From positions 1-23,407 of the forward strand of contig CAJMAW010000038.1 in assembly GCA_905211485.1 (NCBI GenBank): a stretch of 23,407 bases of DNA, in the 5' to 3' direction. How positions within the stretch are numbered: position 1 is the first letter of the stretch; every line of letters starts with the position of its first letter. The notes below the pieces were generated by a model. That model was not told the origin of the DNA, searched no databases, and was given only the letters and a program-made list of their open reading frames with translations. The position numbers were made by a program, and so were the translations under genes. Below, piece by piece: positions 1-8,333 of the stretch. The stretch is from an uncultured Lentisphaeria bacterium (GTDB lineage Bacteria; Verrucomicrobiota; Lentisphaeria; Victivallales; UBA1829).

Positions 1-2238
1 CCCAGCCGGATGAGCCTTCCTGAATACACCGGGGCCCTGGAACTTCAGAAGGCGATCCGAGATATGGCGCTTTCCTTTCGGAACAGCGGGGAAATCGTCA
101 CCGCGGACAAAATTCCGGACGCTCCGGCAAAGAGCATTGTCATCGGAACGATGGATTCTCCGCTGATTCAGCCCGTTGCCGATCAGCTGAAGCTCAAAAA
201 ATCCTCCGATGACGAAATCGCCATCCATGTCATCGACGGCAACATCTATCTTGCTGGGAACAGTCCGCGCGCTACCCTTTACGCGGTCTATGACTTCATG
301 CGGAAGTATATGAAGGTGAAATGGCTGTGGCCCGGGGAAAGCGGCACGTTCTATACTTCGAACTGGTGCAGCGTCCCGGCGGACCTGGCGTATAACTACA
401 AGCCGACCTTCCGCTTCCGCATGATCAGCCTGCAGGAGAAAGACAGCGACGAAAGCCGTTTCTTCAACGCCCGCAACTTTGTCCACGATCAGGATTTCCG
501 TTTCGGCGGCGACCGCTACACAGGCGGCGAGGCCATCTCTCCGCGCCGGAGCGATTTCAAGGAACATCCCGAATGGTTCGCCGTCAAGCAGGTGACGAAG
601 GAATGGTTTGAAAAAAATCCCGATCTCTGTGCCGAACCGGTCGTCAAAGGCGACAAAGTCCTGGTCCGTTATCTTCCCCCTCCGACGGGCTGGAGCTGGG
701 TCATCAACGGCTGCTGGTCCAATGAGGAATTCACCAAAGCCTGCGTGGAACGCGTGAAGGAAATGATCCGCCAGCAGCATGCCAACCATGTTTCCCTCCA
801 TCCCGCCGACGATATGGGACGCTGCCTCTGCGACAAGTGCAAGGCCATGATCGATCCGGATGAAAGCACCCGCTGGTATGACTATCACGCCGGACTTGTC
901 CGCGAACTCAAGAAGGAGTTTCCCGACATCCGTTATTCTGTGCTCGCGTACCAGGAATATTACAAGGTTCCGAAACATCCGGTGAAGGAAGTCGAATTCG
1001 TCGAATACTGCAATTACCGACGCTGCTTCATTCACAAAATCGACAACCCGAACTGCGCCAGCAACCGGAGCGATTTCAAGACACTTGATGGATGGATCCA
1101 TCATCAGGTCGGCGAAAAGGTGCCCGTCGGACTCTGGGACTATACGTATGACATGTTCAACCCCATGCTTTCCGTTCCCGTCTACTCCTATCTTGCCGAC
1201 CTCATCCGCTACTGTGCGAAAAACGAGCTGGTGAAAATCTATTTTGAAAACGGGAACGGCGCGAAGAAGAGCCGTCCCGCCACCTGGATCGCCGCACAGA
1301 TGATGTGGGACGCCAGCGCCGATCCGGAAAAACTCCTGAACGAATACTGCAAAACCGCTTACGGCCCCGGCGAAAAACCCATGGCCGACTACCACCGCGC
1401 TTGTGCAAAGGCATGGGAAGCCATGCCGATTCATCTCAGCCAGTGCTTCAACAACCCGGCGGGGACTTCAAAAGTCTATCTCAATAAAGAGCTGATCGCC
1501 CTCGCGGAAAAGTCTTTTGCCGAGGCCGAAAAGGCCATCCGCTCCGTCAAGATCGACACGAAAAACAAAGCCCAGGCGGAACGGGCGAAGACTCTTCAGG
1601 AGAAACAGCTGGCCGCAGTCGAATTTGAAAAGGAAATGTTCCGGGAATGGCTCGAACTTCATGAAAAAATGATGAAGGATTCCGTCATGCTGACCATCTT
1701 CAAGGGAAGCGGTGACAGCGATTTCGAGAACTTCGCCGTCTCCACTCCGAAGTTCCAGACCCGTGCCAAAAAGCAGAGCGACAAGGTCAAAAGTGAAATT
1801 TACTGGACCGATGACGCCCTCCTCGTCAAAGTCTCCTACGAAGATCCGAAGTACACCCCCTCTCCCTTCAAACTCAACAAGGACGGAAACGGCGCCTTTT
1901 CCACCATGAGCGCCGAAGTCTTCGTCCAGCCGAGCGGATCCCCCACCTACAACCACTTCGCAGTCGGCGAACAGGGCGACTATTACGAGGGCGAAGCCAT
2001 GAGCGGCGCATGGAACGGAGAATGGACCTTCGACCGCAAGGCGGAACCGGGAAAGTATTCCGTGACATTCAAACTGCCTTTCAAGACTCTCGGGAAAACA
2101 CCCGTCAACGGCGAAACCTGGAAACTCCTCATCATCTTCGCCGATCCTGAAACCGGTCCGGTCGGAGTCCCCTACACCGCGCATCATGACATCGGTGCAG
2201 GAGCCGATCTCGTCTTCAATGAAGGGAAACGTCCGTAA
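1..2238 (+). CDS. DUF4838-family glycoside hydrolase-like protein, 5' end outside window
   Basis: The reading frame is open to the left edge (P-S-R precede the ATG at 10), and the visible start falls inside a typical '...aaeELqkai' segment. The gene therefore begins upstream and the true N-terminus, possibly with a signal peptide, is not seen. About 745 residues are visible. Residues ~1-120 resemble the GH67N-like alpha/beta domain that precedes DUF4838 (IVIGT, 'GNSPRATLYAVYDF', 'WLWPGESGTFY'). The central part (~130-480) is a TIM-barrel-like DUF4838 region with the family motif D-x-G-x-C-x-C-x-x-C (DDMGRCLCDKC, around residue 270). The last ~170 residues (from about 1710) look like a CBM9-like beta-sandwich. 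The likely role is hydrolysis of an acidic or amino-sugar polysaccharide; the substrate is not known for the family. It lies 132 bases upstream of the GH20 gene. Confidence 0.8.
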   Translation, partial: PSRMSLPEYTGALELQKAIRDMALSFRNSGEIVTADKIPDAPAKSIVIGTMDSPLIQPVADQLKLKKSSDDEIAIHVIDGNIYLAGNSPRATLYAVYDFMRKYMKVKWLWPGESGTFYTSNWCSVPADLAYNYKPTFRFRMISLQEKDSDESRFFNARNFVHDQDFRFGGDRYTGGEAISPRRSDFKEHPEWFAVKQVTKEWFEKNPDLCAEPVVKGDKVLVRYLPPPTGWSWVINGCWSNEEFTKACVERVKEMIRQQHANHVSLHPADDMGRCLCDKCKAMIDPDESTRWYDYHAGLVRELKKEFPDIRYSVLAYQEYYKVPKHPVKEVEFVEYCNYRRCFIHKIDNPNCASNRSDFKTLDGWIHHQVGEKVPVGLWDYTYDMFNPMLSVPVYSYLADLIRYCAKNELVKIYFENGNGAKKSRPATWIAAQMMWDASADPEKLLNEYCKTAYGPGEKPMADYHRACAKAWEAMPIHLSQCFNNPAGTSKVYLNKELIALAEKSFAEAEKAIRSVKIDTKNKAQAERAKTLQEKQLAAVEFEKEMFREWLELHEKMMKDSVMLTIFKGSGDSDFENFAVSTPKFQTRAKKQSDKVKSEIYWTDDALLVKVSYEDPKYTPSPFKLNKDGNGAFSTMSAEVFVQPSGSPTYNHFAVGEQGDYYEGEAMSGAWNGEWTFDRKAEPGKYSVTFKLPFKTLGKTPVNGETWKLLIIFADPETGPVGVPYTAHHDIGAGADLVFNEGKRP

Positions 2239-2305
2239 TTCTTCTCTCTTTTGCGGAATCTTCCCCCGCTCTGCCCATCATCTCCCCGGAAAAAATGGAA
2301 CGGAT

Positions 2306-2349
2306 GGACAGAAAAATCAAAACGGACAGAAAGCTTGACAGGCAGAAAC
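2306..2349 (+). repeat. Short direct repeats before the GH20 gene
   Basis: GGACAGAAA occurs at 2306-2314 and again, identically, at 2324-2332 (18-base period). A degenerate third copy (GGCAGAAAC) follows at 2341-2349. They sit in the 132-base gap between the DUF4838 and GH20 genes, just before the GH20 start. They could be an activator-binding array or chance purine-rich sequence. No function is shown. Confidence 0.3.
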
Positions 2350-2370
2350 AAACAGGATCTGAAAAGAACC

Positions 2371-4254
2371 ATGAAGCAGAAATATACCTGGGATGAATCG
2401 ACTCCGGAGGAAATTGCATCCGCGCTTGAAATCCTCAAGGAATATGTTCCCGCCCTGCGCGGCGGAAGAAGCAGGCGGAAGTCGCCGAAACTCATTTACC
2501 GCAGACGCAAGAAAAGCTGCGCCTGCGGGGCGGAAAAACGGGAAAACGGCGATGTCGTCATTTCATACTCGGGGATGAATCAGGCGCTCCGCATGACGGG
2601 GAATGTACTCTCGGGAATCATTCCCGAAAAAGAGGAAGCGTGTCCTTTCACTCTTTTCGGGATCATGCTGGACTGTTCGCGGAATGCGGTCATGCGCGTG
2701 GAGCGTCTGAAGGAGTATCTGGCAAGGCTCTCGCTCTTCGGATACAATGCCGTGATGTTGTATACGGAAGACACATACTGTGTCAGGGAATATCCGTTTT
2801 TCGGTTATATGCGCGGGCGCTATACTCCTGAGGAAATCCGCGAAACGGACGCCTTCTGCCGTTCTCTCGGAATGGAACTCATTCCATGCATTCAGACGCT
2901 CGGGCATCTTTCCGCCGCCCTGCGCTGGAACGAGTACGGCAATGTCCGCGATACCGGGGACGTCCTCCTCGCCGAATCCGAGGACACCTACCGCTTCATC
3001 GAAGCCATGCTCCTGGCCTGGAAAGACAACGTGAAATCCAGACGCATTCACATCGGCTGCGATGAAACGCATTCCCTCGGGCGCGGCCGATATTACGACC
3101 TTCACGGAGACGTTCCGCATGCCGATATTTTCAACCGGCATTTGGCACGCGTGATGAAGCTCTGCAGAAAACACGGATTCCATCCCATGATCTGGTCGGA
3201 TATGTATTACCGTCTTGCCGGATCCGATCACCAGTACTACAATCCGGACCGGAAAATCGACGAACACGTCAGACAGATGATTCCCAAAGGTCTGGAACTC
3301 GTTTACTGGGATTACTATCACGACGATGCGGAATTCTACGGGAAAATGATTGAAAGCCACCGTGCCCTTGCCGGAGAACCTCTCATGGCTTCCGGAGTCT
3401 GGACCTGGAACAAATTCTGGTATGACCGCGAAATCACCGAAGGACGCGTCAGCGCCTGCATCGACGCCTGCAGGAAAACCGGACTCCGGGAACTCCTTTT
3501 CACCCTCTGGGGCGATGACGGCGGATTCTGTGACTACGGAAGTTCCCTCGCCGGACTCGCCTACGCCTCGGAATACGCCTTCACCGGAACGGTGTCCGAG
3601 GACACCCTGAACCGGAAATTCCAGACTCTGATCGACGGCGCCAGCTACAGCGATGTCCTCGCAGCCTCCGACATGGAACTCACAGACCGCCCCACCGGGA
3701 CCGACGGCCCTGAACGCATCCTCTGGGACGATCCCGTCATGATGATGCTCATCGGAGGACACAAACTCTTCGAGCCCGAATGGCTCGGGAAACATCTCTC
3801 TCTCTACCGCTCGGTCTCGGACCGACTCGCGCGGGCGAAAAAACAGGGCGCCGCCGGAGACCTCCAGCACGCCCGGAACCTTGCCGAAGCCCTGATTGCG
3901 AAACTCATTCTCGCCGATGCAGTCCTGGAGGCTTATTTTTCCCCAGGGAGGGATTCCCACCTGAAAATGCGGGAGGCCTTGCCCCTTCTAGAGGACTATG
4001 AACGCAAATTCAACACCTTTGTCGAATCGTTCCGCACCATGTGGTTCCGGAACAACAAACCCTTCGGTTTTGAGACGATGCAGATCCGTTTCGGCGGCCA
4101 GTCCGCGCGATTGAAGGAACTGCGGACCCGTCTTGAAGAATATATCGGCGGGAAGGCCGATGCCATTCCCGAATTCGATGAACTGAAAACCGTCGGCAAA
4201 GCCCCGTGGATCTGCAACTACACGCAGATTTCCCACGCGACCGTGCTGATCTGA
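2371..4254 (+). CDS. GH20-type beta-N-acetylhexosaminidase
   Basis: This 627-residue protein probably removes terminal beta-linked GlcNAc/GalNAc residues. The ATG at 2371 is chosen over the in-frame TTG at 2251, because the TTG-derived extension is basic and low-complexity and lacks a family-like sequence. Residues ~50-85 form a short N-terminal alpha/beta segment. The catalytic barrel begins near residue 95 (FGIMLDCSRNAVM) and carries the GH20 hallmark HIGCDETHSLG with the catalytic pair D231-E232. Further barrel motifs are 'CIQTLGHLSAALRW' and 'MIWSDMYYRLA'. No signal peptide is visible, so the enzyme is predicted to be cytoplasmic. The Shine-Dalgarno site is weak. The gene is followed after 26 bases by the LacI-type regulator. 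The exact substrate cannot be read from the sequence; the GH20 fold assignment is firm. Confidence 0.85.
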   Translation: MKQKYTWDESTPEEIASALEILKEYVPALRGGRSRRKSPKLIYRRRKKSCACGAEKRENGDVVISYSGMNQALRMTGNVLSGIIPEKEEACPFTLFGIMLDCSRNAVMRVERLKEYLARLSLFGYNAVMLYTEDTYCVREYPFFGYMRGRYTPEEIRETDAFCRSLGMELIPCIQTLGHLSAALRWNEYGNVRDTGDVLLAESEDTYRFIEAMLLAWKDNVKSRRIHIGCDETHSLGRGRYYDLHGDVPHADIFNRHLARVMKLCRKHGFHPMIWSDMYYRLAGSDHQYYNPDRKIDEHVRQMIPKGLELVYWDYYHDDAEFYGKMIESHRALAGEPLMASGVWTWNKFWYDREITEGRVSACIDACRKTGLRELLFTLWGDDGGFCDYGSSLAGLAYASEYAFTGTVSEDTLNRKFQTLIDGASYSDVLAASDMELTDRPTGTDGPERILWDDPVMMMLIGGHKLFEPEWLGKHLSLYRSVSDRLARAKKQGAAGDLQHARNLAEALIAKLILADAVLEAYFSPGRDSHLKMREALPLLEDYERKFNTFVESFRTMWFRNNKPFGFETMQIRFGGQSARLKELRTRLEEYIGGKADAIPEFDELKTVGKAPWICNYTQISHATVLI

Positions 4255-4280
4255 CGGAGTCGATCGGAAGAACTGCAAGC

Positions 4281-5291
4281 ATGACAACTTTGAAAGAAAT
4301 AGCAAAACGGGCGAATGTCTCTTTTCAGGCGGTCTCCGCCGCGCTGAACAATTCCGGCACCAGCCGCATTTCCCCTGCACGCAAGGCCGAGATTCTGAAA
4401 ATCGCCCGGGAAATGAATTATCGTCCGAACCGCATGGCAAGCGGTCTGCGCAAACGCAGCAGCAGCCTTATCGGCATTGTGCCTTCGTCCTACAATATGT
4501 ACGACATTGAAATCATCAACTCCATTCACGCCCGGCTTCAGGAGACTCCCTACAGCGCCATCCTGACCGTCAGCCATGGCTCCCAGGGACGGAACAGCAC
4601 GGATAAACTGCTCGAACAGCAGACGGACGGCATCATTTTCCTGTACACGGGAAACAAGTTCAACACCGAAGGCATCCCCTGCATCTTCCGGAGTGATGAG
4701 ATTATCAAAAATCCGGGCAGCGACCTGGTCTGCGTGGATTTCGCTTCCGCCATGGACCGCGCTTTGAGCTACCTGGCCGCTCTGGGACACCGGAAAATCG
4801 CTTACATCGGTCCGACTCATGATGTTCGCTACCGGACATTCATCGGGCATCTTTCGGACCATGGCCTGAGCACGAAGGAATCCTGGATGTATCATCTTTG
4901 GGGCGTACACGAGACCGGCCGCCTGGGTGCGGCGCAGATTGCAGAAAACAGAGAGGATCTGCCCAGTGCGGTCATCTGCTTCAACGACAGTATTGCTCTC
5001 GGAGCCATGTCGGAATTCCAGATGCGCTCCATCCGCATTCCCGGAGACATTTCCGTGATCGGGTTCGACGACATGCCTTTCAGCCGTTATCTCTATCCCC
5101 CTCTCACGACATTCAACACATTCATCGGGAAGACCGGGGAACTCCTTGCCGGGCAGCTGATCCGCCGGATTGCGGATCCTTTGCAGCCTCTGCATACGGA
5201 TCTGGTCACCCCATCGCTTACGGAACGGGGATCCTGCGCTCCTCCGGAAGCGGTTCAATCTTCTTCATCAGCAGGGAGGAAAAAGAAATGA
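4281..5291 (+). CDS. LacI/GalR-family transcriptional regulator
   Basis: This 336-residue protein has the standard two-part LacI layout. Residues 1-60 are the helix-turn-helix and hinge helix (TLKEIAKRANVSFQAVSAALN, then NYRPNRMASGLRKRSSSLIGIV). Residues ~62-320 are a periplasmic-binding-protein-like sensor ('GHRKIAYIGP', 'AVICFNDSIALGAM', 'ISVIGFDDMPFSRYLYPPLTTF'). The ATG at 4281 is chosen because it puts the HTH exactly at the N-terminus. Its stop overlaps the GH16 start by 4 bases, so both are translated from one message. It probably senses a sugar released by the neighbouring hydrolases and controls this locus. The two CG-centred palindromes at 8210 and 8253 are possible operators. The C-terminus ends in a serine/lysine-rich tail. 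Confidence 0.93.
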   Translation: MTTLKEIAKRANVSFQAVSAALNNSGTSRISPARKAEILKIAREMNYRPNRMASGLRKRSSSLIGIVPSSYNMYDIEIINSIHARLQETPYSAILTVSHGSQGRNSTDKLLEQQTDGIIFLYTGNKFNTEGIPCIFRSDEIIKNPGSDLVCVDFASAMDRALSYLAALGHRKIAYIGPTHDVRYRTFIGHLSDHGLSTKESWMYHLWGVHETGRLGAAQIAENREDLPSAVICFNDSIALGAMSEFQMRSIRIPGDISVIGFDDMPFSRYLYPPLTTFNTFIGKTGELLAGQLIRRIADPLQPLHTDLVTPSLTERGSCAPPEAVQSSSSAGRKKK

Positions 5292-6142
5292 AGCATTATG
5301 CTTTGCCCGGGCACGAGGACAGCCTCCTGCCTGAAGGAAAACAGTGGAAACTCGTCTGGAACGACGAATTCGACGGAACGGAACTGGATGAATCCAAATG
5401 GAATTTCCGGCGCAATTTCTGGGGCCGGCCCTGTCCCTGGTTCACCGATCAGGGCGTGCATTTGGACAACGACAGCTGCCTGCACATCGAACTCCTGCGC
5501 GGAGCGGACGGCTCCTATTCCGCTGCTCAGCTCCAGACCGGAAGCCTTCTGTACGACACCCCCCCCGAAACCAATCACGACGGCCTCCCGGAAGGCGGCA
5601 TCTGGCCATTCGGACGCAATCAGCCGATGAAATTCCTGCACCGTTACGGCTATTACGAATGCCGCTGCCGTCTGAACCGTGAATTCGGATGGTGGGTGGC
5701 GTTCTGGCTTCAGTCGCCCTCCATCGGGGCGCATCCCGATCCGCGCCGGGCCGGAATCGAAAGCGACATCATGGAATCGCAGGAATATGCAAAGGACAGA
5801 AGCATTCGCTGCGGAAACATTTACGGCGGATACGGACATGACGCGGTGTATCCGGGGCATTCCCATCCCTTCGTCGAAGAGACTCCGGACGGCTTCCACC
5901 GCTTTGGTCTGGACTGGAGTCCCGGAGGATATCACTTTTACGTGGACGGGAAGAAGGTCAAGGAAATTCTTTCCCCCGTTTCCGAAACGGAACAGTTCAT
6001 CCTCCTCACCGCCGAACCGATGGGTTACCGGGCAACTCCCTCCAGACCGGTCCCGGAGCTGGACCGGATTCAGCTGCCGGACAGCTTCGTGGTCGATTAT
6101 GTCCGCGTATTTGATGAAGAGGAGGAGGCAGCGAAGGCCTGA
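5288..6142 (+). CDS. GH16-family endo-beta-glycanase (beta-bulge type)
   Basis: This 284-residue protein is a single GH16 jelly-roll domain. The start at 5288 overlaps the LacI stop (ATGA) and is preceded by a strong GGGAGGA ribosome site. The domain opens with 'WKLVWNDEFDGTELDESKW'. The active site is E158-S-D160-I-M-E163, the ExDxxE signature of beta-bulge GH16 enzymes (laminarinase, agarase and carrageenase groups): nucleophile, assisting Asp and acid/base are all present. It closes with 'FHRFGLDWSPGGYHFYVDGKKV' and 'FVVDYVRVFDE', typical of the family. There is no signal peptide or binding module, so a cytoplasmic location is predicted, which is unusual for a GH16 endo-enzyme. The substrate (beta-1,3- or beta-1,4-galactan or glucan type) cannot be fixed from sequence alone. 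Confidence 0.9.
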   Translation: MKHYALPGHEDSLLPEGKQWKLVWNDEFDGTELDESKWNFRRNFWGRPCPWFTDQGVHLDNDSCLHIELLRGADGSYSAAQLQTGSLLYDTPPETNHDGLPEGGIWPFGRNQPMKFLHRYGYYECRCRLNREFGWWVAFWLQSPSIGAHPDPRRAGIESDIMESQEYAKDRSIRCGNIYGGYGHDAVYPGHSHPFVEETPDGFHRFGLDWSPGGYHFYVDGKKVKEILSPVSETEQFILLTAEPMGYRATPSRPVPELDRIQLPDSFVVDYVRVFDEEEEAAKA

Positions 6143-6144
6143 GT

Positions 6145-7308
6145 ATGAAAATCACTGGAATTGAACCTGTTCTGGTCGGCGCCCCCACTCCCGGCGTAGG
6201 GCTGCTCTCCAACCGCAACTATATTTTTATCCGGGTCCAAACCGATGAGGGAATCACGGGACTCGGAGAGGCAACGCTCGAAAGCCACGACAACGCCGTG
6301 CTCGGCGCACTCAGGGACATTGAATGCCTGGTGATGGGCGAGGATCCGACGCGCATAGAATACCTGACTCAGAAAATGATCCGGCAGCTTTTCTGGAAGG
6401 GGGGCGTCATCAAGGGGAGTGCCGTCGCGGGCGTGGAACTCGCGCTCTGGGACATTCTGGGGAAATCCATGAATCAGCCCGTCTACAAACTGCTCGGAGG
6501 CGCCTGCCGGGAGAAAATGCGTGTCTATGTCAACGGCTGGAGCGGCGGTTCTCTGGATCCGGCCGTGGTCCGGGAAAAGGCGCGGATGGCGATGGAGGCG
6601 GGATATGACGCCTTCAAGTTCAGTCTGGCGCTTCCGGTCTGGAATGTGAATGACCCGGCAAGTCTCCGGAAGATTGAAAAGGTTTCCGAAACCATCCGTG
6701 AAACCGTCGGACCGGACGCCCTAATCATGTACGACGGCCATGGACGCTATGATGCGGATCTGGCCATTCGCATCGGACGGATTTTTGAAGAGCTGGACTT
6801 CACCTTCTTCGAGGAACCGTGCCAGCCGGAGGATGAAGAGGGGCTGGCAAAGGTCGCGGGACACATTCATATTCCCGTCGCCTCAGGCGAGCGGCTTTCC
6901 TTCCTTCCTGAATTCAAACGCCTTCTGACGCGCGGATGTGCGAGCATCCTTCAGCCGGACATCGGTCACAGCTGCGGTTTCGGCACGGCGCTGAAGGCTT
7001 CGCATCTGGCGGAGGCGTTCAACGCGTTTATCGCTCCACACGGGCCCATGAGTCCTGTCATCACCACGATTTCGCTCCATCTGGACTCGATCATTCCGAA
7101 CTTTCTCATACAGGAGCGTCTTTTCCTCAACGACTGGCGGAATGAGGTCATTACGGAGCCGATCCGGGTGGAGAACGGTTATGTTAGACTCAACGACAGG
7201 CCGGGCTGGGGAATCGAACTCAATGAGGAGCTCTGCCGGGCGCACCCGGCGGAGACGCCTTACACCCCGCAGCTCTACCGTCCCGACGGTTCGGTATGCG
7301 ACTGGTGA
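6145..7308 (+). CDS. Enolase-superfamily sugar-acid dehydratase (galactonate-dehydratase type)
   Basis: This 387-residue protein is predicted to dehydrate a sugar acid to a 2-keto-3-deoxy acid. The metal ligands are D197 (YDGHGR), E223 (FFEEP) and E249 (SGER), with acid/base histidines H199 and H299 (APHGP). Their spacing equals that of E. coli D-galactonate dehydratase (D183, H185, E209, E235, H285), offset by 14 throughout. The N-terminal capping domain runs ~1-125 ('GITGLGEATLESHDN', 'SAVAGVELALWDILGK') and the barrel follows. The start lies 2 bases after the GH16 stop. The SDR gene follows, so the two probably act in sequence on the same sugar. Related family members act on mannonate, gluconate or rhamnonate, so the substrate remains open. 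Confidence 0.88.
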   Translation: MKITGIEPVLVGAPTPGVGLLSNRNYIFIRVQTDEGITGLGEATLESHDNAVLGALRDIECLVMGEDPTRIEYLTQKMIRQLFWKGGVIKGSAVAGVELALWDILGKSMNQPVYKLLGGACREKMRVYVNGWSGGSLDPAVVREKARMAMEAGYDAFKFSLALPVWNVNDPASLRKIEKVSETIRETVGPDALIMYDGHGRYDADLAIRIGRIFEELDFTFFEEPCQPEDEEGLAKVAGHIHIPVASGERLSFLPEFKRLLTRGCASILQPDIGHSCGFGTALKASHLAEAFNAFIAPHGPMSPVITTISLHLDSIIPNFLIQERLFLNDWRNEVITEPIRVENGYVRLNDRPGWGIELNEELCRAHPAETPYTPQLYRPDGSVCDW

Positions 7309-7353
7309 TGCTGATACCGCAGAAAAAACATCTGAAAGGAGAGAGGGATTCCC

Positions 7354-8082
7354 ATGAATGAATTTGCCAACAGGACCGCGCTTGTCACCGGCGGTTCGCG
7401 CGGGCTCGGAGAAGCCTTCTGCCGTCTGCTTGCCGCGGAGGGCTGCCGCGTCATTGTGAACTATGCCCACGGAGCCGGAGCGGCGGAAGCCGTCGCTCGG
7501 GGCATCCGCGGGACCGCTGTCCAGTGCGATATTTCCAATGAACGCGATGTCCGGGAAATGTTCCGGGAAATCGGTCCCGTTTCCATTCTTGTCAACAACG
7601 CGCGGATCGATCCCTACATGCGCAGTGCGGAGATGAGCGACGGCGAATGGTGGGATGCCGTCATGAACGTCAATCTCAAAGGCGCCTACCTCTGCGGGAA
7701 ATTCGCCCTGGAAGACATGAAAAAGGCCCGCTGGGGACGTATGCTGCACATTTCCTCCTTATGGGCGTATCAGCCGGCAAATGAACGGATGCTTTCCTAT
7801 GCCTCGGCAAAATCCGCCATGCACGCCTTGAGCCGCGGCTTTGCCAATCTCGGGGCGGCTTACGGCGTGACATCAAACGTCCTTGCACCCGGACTGATTC
7901 TGACGGAGCGTCTGAATTCGCGTCTTACCCCGGAAGCTCTTGCTCAGGAAATGTCGGGAATCCCTCTCGGACGCGGAGCATCTCCGGAGGAAATCGCCCA
8001 GGCGGGAATGAATCTGCTTCACTCGGGATTCATCACGGGGGAAATCGTCAACATCAACGGCGGCGCATTTATGCGTCCCTGA
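7354..8082 (+). CDS. Short-chain dehydrogenase/reductase (SDR)
   Basis: This 242-residue NAD(P)-dependent oxidoreductase has the classical SDR layout: cofactor loop T12-G-G-S-R-G-L-G19, structural NNA motif at 81-83, catalytic S135, Y149 and K153 (YASAK), and a C-terminal 'GEIVNINGGAFMRP'. The usual NNAG is NNAR here, a small deviation in the structural motif. It has a strong Shine-Dalgarno site (AAAGGAGAG) and follows the dehydratase by 45 bases. From context it most likely oxidises or reduces a sugar, sugar acid or keto-deoxy acid in the same pathway. A FabG-type fatty-acid role is less likely, because the lipid cluster is on the other strand more than 7 kb away. Confidence 0.9.
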   Translation: MNEFANRTALVTGGSRGLGEAFCRLLAAEGCRVIVNYAHGAGAAEAVARGIRGTAVQCDISNERDVREMFREIGPVSILVNNARIDPYMRSAEMSDGEWWDAVMNVNLKGAYLCGKFALEDMKKARWGRMLHISSLWAYQPANERMLSYASAKSAMHALSRGFANLGAAYGVTSNVLAPGLILTERLNSRLTPEALAQEMSGIPLGRGASPEEIAQAGMNLLHSGFITGEIVNINGGAFMRP

Positions 8083-8209
8083 ACGAAGAAAAAAAAGGGG
8101 AGGGGGCCCCCCCGGCGTTCCCCGTGTGTGTTCTTCCGCTGCACTTCTGAGAAGCCGCGTTGAGAGAAGAGGAAAAAGGAGGAGGGGATTTTCCTCCTTC
8201 TCCTCCGGG

Positions 8210-8221
8210 ATCTCCGGAGAT
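8210..8221. promoter_or_regulatory. 12-base CG-centred palindrome, possible LacI-type operator
   Basis: ATCTCCGGAGAT is a perfect inverted repeat with a central CG, the usual form of LacI/GalR-family operators. It lies in the 251-base gap between the SDR and GH123-type genes. A purine/pyrimidine-rich hairpin (arms 8176-8183 and 8192-8199) lies just upstream but has no T-run. Assignment to the regulator at 4281 is inference. Confidence 0.3.
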
Positions 8222-8252
8222 GAGCGCCTGAGAGAGCACGGAAAAACGCAAA

Positions 8253-8264
8253 TGCCGCGCGGCA
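8253..8264. promoter_or_regulatory. Second 12-base CG-centred palindrome, possible operator
   Basis: TGCCGCGCGGCA is a perfect inverted repeat, 43 bases centre-to-centre from the palindrome at 8210 (about four helical turns) and 70 bases before the GH123-type start. The two palindromes differ in sequence, which argues against one regulator binding both. No convincing -35/-10 pair was found beside it. Confidence 0.3.
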
Positions 8265-8333
8265 AAGGCAGGAACAAAGAAACAGAATTCCGCCGCACTG
8301 GCGGGATAAATTTTGAGAGAGGAATGATTTTAC

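Noticed and set aside
2335..2363. TTGACA as a -35 box before the GH20 gene
   Set aside because: No -10 box at the right distance, and the implied transcript start would fall at the start codon itself.
2251..2370. In-frame TTG-initiated extension of the GH20 gene
   Set aside because: The 40 extra residues are basic and low-complexity, the start is TTG without a ribosome site, and the ATG at 2371 gives a sensible protein.
2563..3960. 465-residue open frame on the - strand inside the GH20 gene
   Set aside because: It is a shadow of the GH20 coding frame with no family motifs and low-complexity composition.
4218..5258. 346-residue open frame on the - strand opposite the LacI gene
   Set aside because: The LacI motifs on the + strand are unambiguous; the antisense frame shows nothing recognisable.
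8176..8199. 8-base hairpin (AAGGAGGA/TCCTCCTT) as a terminator after the SDR gene
   Set aside because: There is no T-run after the stem; purine/pyrimidine-rich sequence alone explains it.
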